Assembly: GCA_026874595.1 (NCBI GenBank)
Contig: CM049322.1
Coordinates: 54,029,386 to 54,093,385 of the forward strand
Source of the DNA: Sipunculus nudus
Taxonomy: Eukaryota; Annelida; Sipuncula; Golfingiida; Sipunculidae
Reading direction: 5' to 3'
DNA: 64,000 bases
Under the pieces are notes generated by a model. The model was not told where the DNA came from. It worked only from the letters and a program-made list of their open reading frames with translations, and ran no database searches. A program made the position numbers and the translations under genes. Shown here piece after piece: positions 58,711-64,000 of this stretch; positions within the stretch are counted from its first letter, which is position 1; every line of letters starts with the position of its first letter.

Positions 58711-58778
58711 GTAGCCAAGTGGTTAAGGCATCCAACCGGAAATCGGAAGATCGTGGGTTCGATTCCCACATTCAGTTT
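58711..58778 (+). mobile_element. tRNA-Ser-like sequence, probably a SINE head
   Basis: TAGCCAAGTGGTTAAGGC (A box) and GTGGGTTCGATTCCCAC (B box with a perfect T stem) are spaced as in a tRNA. The anticodon-loop region CCGGAAA would read GGA (Ser), but base 33 is C instead of T and the anticodon stem has a mismatch. The acceptor stem is imperfect and the long serine variable arm is missing. These faults favour a tRNA-derived SINE over a working tRNA gene. A (TC)/(TA) microsatellite lies downstream. Confidence 0.55.
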
Positions 58779-58840
58779 ACCGATTTTTCTGCGTATACCA
58801 TTTCCATCTATATACAATGACCCAGCATGGCTATTCATCT

Positions 58841-58852
58841 CTCTCTCTCTCT

Positions 58853-58888
<36 letters not shown>
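58841..58888. repeat. (TC)n(TA)n microsatellite
   Basis: Short TC run followed by TA run, after the tRNA-like sequence. Confidence 0.9.
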
Positions 58889-58891
<3 letters not shown>

Positions 58892-59431
58892 AATGGTCAT
58901 GTAACTTGACGATGAATTACGTACAGTGTATTTATCAGGACTTTGTCGTGGCCAAGAGTTAACATTCTTTACACAACCTACAGTCATACAGCGGGGGACT
59001 CGGTCAAGGCATGGTAACGTCGGTACAGGACAAGTCATGAATAAGCTATTCATGACACATGCACGTATATGATGAAGTGCAATTTTCGCCAGCGGTTTAT
59101 ATTTAAGTTTATACGTAGATTAATACGTTTACTTATACAGGAATTTTCACAGTTAACACCAAAATGTTGAACGATATGCGGTTAAAATTGAAGCATCTTA
59201 GAGGCAGGGTAATGAAAGTGGTAATATTGCCCCTAGAGGCGGCAGGCGTTCTACTCACCACAAATTCGGTAGGCTAACGCCTAAATCGGTTTGCATGTAA
59301 GTGATTATAATACTGGACATTTAGCTGATTTCTGTCCTGAGGGACACGAAGCATTGTCTATTATTAACTCTCATCACGGGCCTCAGGGTCTCGTCAGGGT
59401 CAAAAATAAAGTTCTCACAGAATTCAGCATA

Positions 59432-59508
<77 letters not shown>

Positions 59509-62500
59509 CGAAAGTCCAAATACACTGTCATATAAGGGTTTATCCTTCACATATCTGTATATTCAAAAGATTGTATAACATTTTTATCATTTTTGGAACC
59601 AAGTGTCATTGTTTGACTGCTGAAATCCCTATATATTACTGCATTTCACATGTTATTCGGTTTTCTTACCCTGCCCTGTACTTTAACGGGACAGAAGAGT
59701 CCTGTTACCATAAATTCCTGCTCAGTTTTTAGTTGTGACAGTGCAATGGACCATGCAAAGTCCAGATTTTCAATGAACTGTGTATTCCTTGAGTTTAAAA
59801 TTGTTGTCCCTTCAAATTTTCTTCCAAGCAAGAGTCCCCTTTCTCCCTGGCACAGGTCATGTTATGCTTCAGTAATCACACAACTCAAAGTGAGGCTGTA
59901 ATGTGTTTGTATCTTGGTACATAAGGAATTTTGTGTGAAGGCTAGAGTGGGTCTGTGAACCTGGAGCTGAGAGGTTCACAAGTGAGCTGAACACCCACTG
60001 CTTCAAGAAGCCTGAACTTGTTAAAGACAGAGGACATTTTGCCAAACGAACATTTGAACAATGGTAGCCAACTCGCCAATAAAACTTTACAGTAGCATGC
60101 AACTGAAGTTAAAAATAATATTCGTCTATGCATTACTGTACTGAAGCCACAAAACATTGAGAAACCAGGCACCGGAAGCAACCCTATGACCTTGGTGGAT
60201 TGGTGGAGTCCATGACAACCAACTACAGACAGTATCAACCTGTGACGAAAAACATTACTTCACTTTGATGCATTATTGGTAAGTCTGCTACAATTTTCCT
60301 TATTGCATTGTAAAAGCACTGAATTGCAGCCTCAGTAAAAACCTAACTGGTTATCATATATCAGTTTTAAGATTCTTCTATTAACTTATGACTTGCCCTG
60401 TTGAATTTAATGTGTCTCAATATTGATCCTCTCTAGGCCAATAATACTTCATTTTTCCTTTATAAATACAATTTCACTTCTTATGGCACATTTCTCTTGG
60501 GACGATTTTGTCGAGAAAAGCGTAGCCTCAATAATTTCTCTCTTTTCAGGTCTTGCACATACGGGATTGCCCCCCTGTCAGTGAGCGTGGTAACAGCAGC
60601 TTTTGGTTCACGGCAAACTGACTACCACCAGCCAAGCCATATCATTTCATTCGCTGTACATATAGTCAATACAAAAGTTTATTATGTACATATTGTCTTA
60701 GTTGTTTGTTCATGTGCGAGTGTAGGAGTGCTCTGCTTTCTTGGGCATCCTTTCTAATGTTGCAAACGAACCGGGCCAGAGTGATGTATATTAAAGTACA
60801 CAAACAATGTAATACAATGAAATGCGTTTGATAATAAGATACTGATAAATTATCAGTTACCCCAATGATAGATGACTTTGAAAATCGTCATGTTAATTAA
60901 CCTATGTTCGATTCTTTCACTCTCTCTACGCTGTATACTTTGGAAAAATATCTGGATAAGTACTCCTATTATATAGAGTCCATATTAACATGATATGTAC
61001 GACTTAATCTAAATATTAATACAAACACATATAGACCTATATATACATTTACATCACTTGCTGGGCTAATCGAAAAGGCTTTATTTTTACACTAAATTCC
61101 GCATCTCTGTGGACCCGTACGTACTAACATTGTTACAAAAAACTAATAATATACAGAGTACATTCACAGGCTGAAGCCACGGCTTGCTGGTAGCTGGTAT
61201 GACTAATGTCAGTCCATTTATAAGCGTAAAACATAGAAATACATAATTTTCATTTATGTTTATATTGAGCCAAAAGATACGTTATTTAGTACTGTTATAT
61301 ACTCAGATCACACATCACTGACTTATCTGCAATAAGTATTAAATTGATACTAGTCATAGACATTTATATCAAAAAAAGCATATAGAAATACATCCTTTTT
61401 AATGATGTTTTAGCCGAGCCAAAGGTAAAGATACTTTAAACGTGCCGCCAACTGGCAATTTTCCTTAGCTAAACATTTTAAAGGCAGGTATGCGTTAGTT
61501 TACAAACAAAATGTAGCTGTGATAAATCATGTAAATCAAAACATATTTTAAAAATGAACCTAATATTATACATATAGAGATACATCATTATAAATAAAAG
61601 TTCACTTTGAGACCAAGAGACAGCCAGTCAGAAATCCGGGAGATATTATCCTAAGCTTTGCAAAATGATGCAGGAGGAATCACACACACTCTTCTGCAGC
61701 CCCTCCCCTTTATTCCTTTTCCCCGAAATCCTTTCACCTGACAGGTCATTCAGTTATCACCAGCACATTAGATTGACTCAGATTTTAGACCATTCCTTTT
61801 ATACCAGAATGACACCTAGTATATGGCATCAGATAAGAGGGTCATGGACTTTAAACGATATACTGCTTTTTCCTCTACTGCTTGCCGCTTCCCATACATT
61901 TGTATCCACTAAATTTCTCACAAGATTTATAAACTAATTTAATCAAGTAAACGCAACTGTTGTAACCGACGATAACGCTTATATGTATTAAGGAGGGACC
62001 CCTTCCTCCAATTCCACACGACATGTAAAATTCGCCCAACCCCGATGTCCTATTGACCGAATTCTTTCAAATTTCGGCCATTCTGGTTTCGGTTCATCCA
62101 AATCACTTCTCCTAAAAACCTGTGCAAGTTCTTTTATTCCTCAAAGAAATATTTGAGGTAATTTAAAGATACTAACTGATTTGAAAAAGAAACATATCAG
62201 TACAGTGTTTTACCAGGAAAGATGTAATTATAAATAAAAATACGGAACATGTTCTCTTCAACCCAGGCCTCAATATTTTCTGGTTTAGTGCAGAAGGGGA
62301 CATGTGCTGGTAATTCTTTATTGTTTGGACATCCATATTTAACCAAACCTCAATATATATATTTTCTTTTCAAACTGTTAATAATATCCATGCTAGAGAT
62401 GTTTGATAAGACTGTAAAATACGCTTGAGTGTTTTTGGAATATCATGGTTTCTTACATATGATGATCGTATACACTGGAATTCCTTATCTTTGAGCTATC

Positions 62501-62529
62501 TAGTGTGCAGGGTCATTGCACCAATCTGG
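58889..62529. other. Intergenic DNA with a (TC)n(TA)n microsatellite
   Basis: A second TC/TA microsatellite sits at about 59432-59503. Several overlapping short minus-strand frames between 59646 and 60238 could be the remains of a coding region, but I cannot assign them. A frame at 60497-60757 is also unassigned. The remaining 1.8 kb is AT-rich and empty. Confidence 0.35.
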
Positions 62530-62685
62530 CTAACACTAATTTTCTGCATCTATATAACATATAAATCTACATACCTGCCCACAATATCATGTTAAAACGT
62601 CAAAGTAGAAATCCCTATATATCTGAATGTCCGAGTTCAAATCGCATAGAGTAGAAATGAATCACATAAAAATTATCATATTTCT
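62530..62685. other. 3' flank of the glycosyltransferase pseudogene
   Basis: It matches 190-349 in word order (CTAATTTTCTGCA, GAAATCCCTATATATCT, GAGTTCAAATCGCATAGAG) and marks the downstream reach of the duplication. Confidence 0.6.
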
Positions 62686-63982
62686 TCAACCACTCCATGA
62701 GTTCACCTGCTGTTGGCCCTATGGTGATGCTGAAAGGTTGAAATACATGAACATTCTTTGGGGGAACGAACTTTGTCATGTTCCCTGTAAAAAAAAGACA
62801 GGCTTTGTGATGGAGTTTTTTACAGAGTCCGGAACTTTCTTGTTGCGTAGAAATGAGTGTTCCCTATACATTTTATTGTTTGTAGTGTCCCATTTAACAA
62901 AATCTTTCACAACTTTATCAAATGGACAATCCTTCTTGGGTTGACACTGGAATCTTGGAAGTATCAGAGTCCTGTTAAGGGCTGTAGCCAACCTGAGTGC
63001 TTTATTAAGATCCGTTATGCCTATGCCCGGGTCAATAAGAAACACATTATTGTATGTTAAGTATTTCCGTGATGTACTACTGTAATACTGGTCCGTATCC
63101 AGGAACCAGCCTCCGAGCTCTTTTAATCGGTATATTTTTGTCCGCGACCACGTACTGTAGTTATTGTGAAATATCACTGTCCTTGATATGTTGTATGTAT
63201 ATATGCTTTCTGAGAAAAAAATATGACCTGTAGGAAAAAGCTTGTATGGCAAAACTTTGTATCTTTTTCGATTAGCCTTCCTGCCGCTTATCAGTCCATA
63301 TGTAAATATATTTTGGTCCCACAATTTCGGATTTTTATTTAGTATTTTGACAGTATCGTTTACAATGTTGATTGTAGCCGCCGTTTTCCGGAACATCACC
63401 AATCCAATACATAATTTATGTGGCATGCCTCTTATGTCTTGTTGAATCTCTACATCACATCCTTTACATTGGAAATAAGGAAACGGATTTTTATGAAAAC
63501 TGTATCCAGATCCATTAAAAGCACACTTAACCCTAGAGTTAGAAGTTTCAACGTTACAGAAAACTTAAGATTGCCCTTTTTCTTGAACGCATCGCTCCCA
63601 AATTGATGTTCTTCGCTCGCTAACTCCCTCAGTGATGCGTCGTAATAAGCAGTAAATCCTCGGCTCGCAAGCTCCTCAACGGTTTTCCTATTAAGACCGA
63701 CAGACAAAAGATTATCCACTCCGTTGTCTGAAGCCGAGACGGCAAAATTTAGGAACATTTCTATGTATGTTTCATCAAGGATGACTAATGTTACTACCAG
63801 GTCCTTTGCGGCCGGGGTCATTACGGACATCTTCTTTGCAAGGCACTGGAGGTCCGTAATATTGCACTTTGATTCATTGCGATATTTGATATGCTGTCCG
63901 GAATAGTCCATGGTAACCATACCACTGCAATGCTCAACACAAGTAAGAATATTGTGAGCGGACGTTTCCAGGAGCGATCCAT
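62686..63982 (-). pseudogene. Decayed paralogue of the GT77-like glycosyltransferase
   Basis: The whole length matches the gene at 350-1660, from an ATG at 63982 to a TGA at 62686. Its own signal-anchor start is MDRSWKRPLTIFLLVLSIAV. At least three frame-breaking differences are visible: a net loss of about 13 bases after the anchor (near 63900), loss of one T in a run at about 63490, and loss of one base at about 62789. An extra G at about 62763 partly compensates near the end. The DLD motif (in LLMDLDTVFIK) is still present, and stretches such as TELKELGGWFLDTDQYYSST-like sequence are identical between copies. Long parts differ from the intact copy at about one base in ten, judged by eye. 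Homopolymer sequencing errors could explain the one-base changes but not the 13-base loss. Confidence 0.8.
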
Positions 63983-64000
63983 CTGTGATTCTGATTAACT

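Noticed and set aside
58413..58856. 147-codon minus frame
   Set aside because: It runs antisense through the tRNA-like SINE head and a G-rich dispersed repeat, a common source of false gene calls.

Overview
This window looks like AT-rich, repeat-dense nuclear DNA from an invertebrate animal, most likely a mollusc (a bivalve would fit best) or another lophotrochozoan. The reasons are sparse single-exon genes with type II membrane topology, a sacsin-like relic, MULE, Ty3/gypsy, hAT-like and LINE remnants, tRNA-derived SINEs, long TA/GA/CT microsatellites, and several satellite and minisatellite families. The taxon is inferred from sequence character and was not tested by any search. Nothing suggests a prokaryote: there are no operons, ribosome binding sites or CRISPR arrays.

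Only two genes look intact, both on the minus strand and both uninterrupted. One (350-1660) encodes a 436-aa type II membrane glycosyltransferase of the nucleotide-diphospho-sugar transferase (GT77-like) type. The other (8510-9529) encodes a 339-aa membrane-anchored class I SAM-dependent methyltransferase whose core resembles a bacterial family. A second glycosyltransferase copy lies in the same orientation about 62 kb away (62686-63982) and is broken by several small indels, so the window is framed by an intact gene and a dead paralogue. A candidate first exon with a CRE-containing promoter lies near 37.1-37.45 kb. A sacsin-like relic lies at 49-49.8 kb.

The most structured region is 12.1-24.9 kb. 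It is an old Ty3/gypsy LTR retrotransposon with about 1.2-kb LTRs, a primer-binding site, decayed gag, protease and reverse transcriptase, and a polypurine tract. Most of its RNase H and all of its integrase are missing. A hAT/ZNF862-like fragment with an internal 273-bp tandem duplication sits between the first LTR and gag. A 4.8-kb Mutator-like element (16953-21765) is inserted in the coding region, flanked by an exact 9-bp target duplication. That MULE has long terminal inverted repeats studded with CCGGAGATC-type motifs, and it carries remnants of a transposase with a SWIM finger, a Ulp1-like cysteine protease and a PHD finger. Another decayed retroelement, a 5'-truncated L1/Tx1-like LINE, follows at 26.5-28.8 kb.

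Much of the rest is tandem repeat: a degenerate ~45-bp minisatellite in three arrays (2.3-3.0, 4.4-4.8, 32.8-33.5 kb) with shared flanking modules; a 15-bp minisatellite at 10.4-10.9 kb; a ~0.75-0.8-kb tandem unit at 34.75-36.3 kb; a 234-bp satellite at 44.8-45.8 kb that stays open in several frames; a ~480-bp direct repeat pair at 53.8 and 55.1 kb; and a ~155-bp satellite at 55.6-56.7 kb. The remaining stretches are AT-rich intergenic DNA where I could not recognise genes. Multi-exon genes with short exons could have been missed by reading alone.
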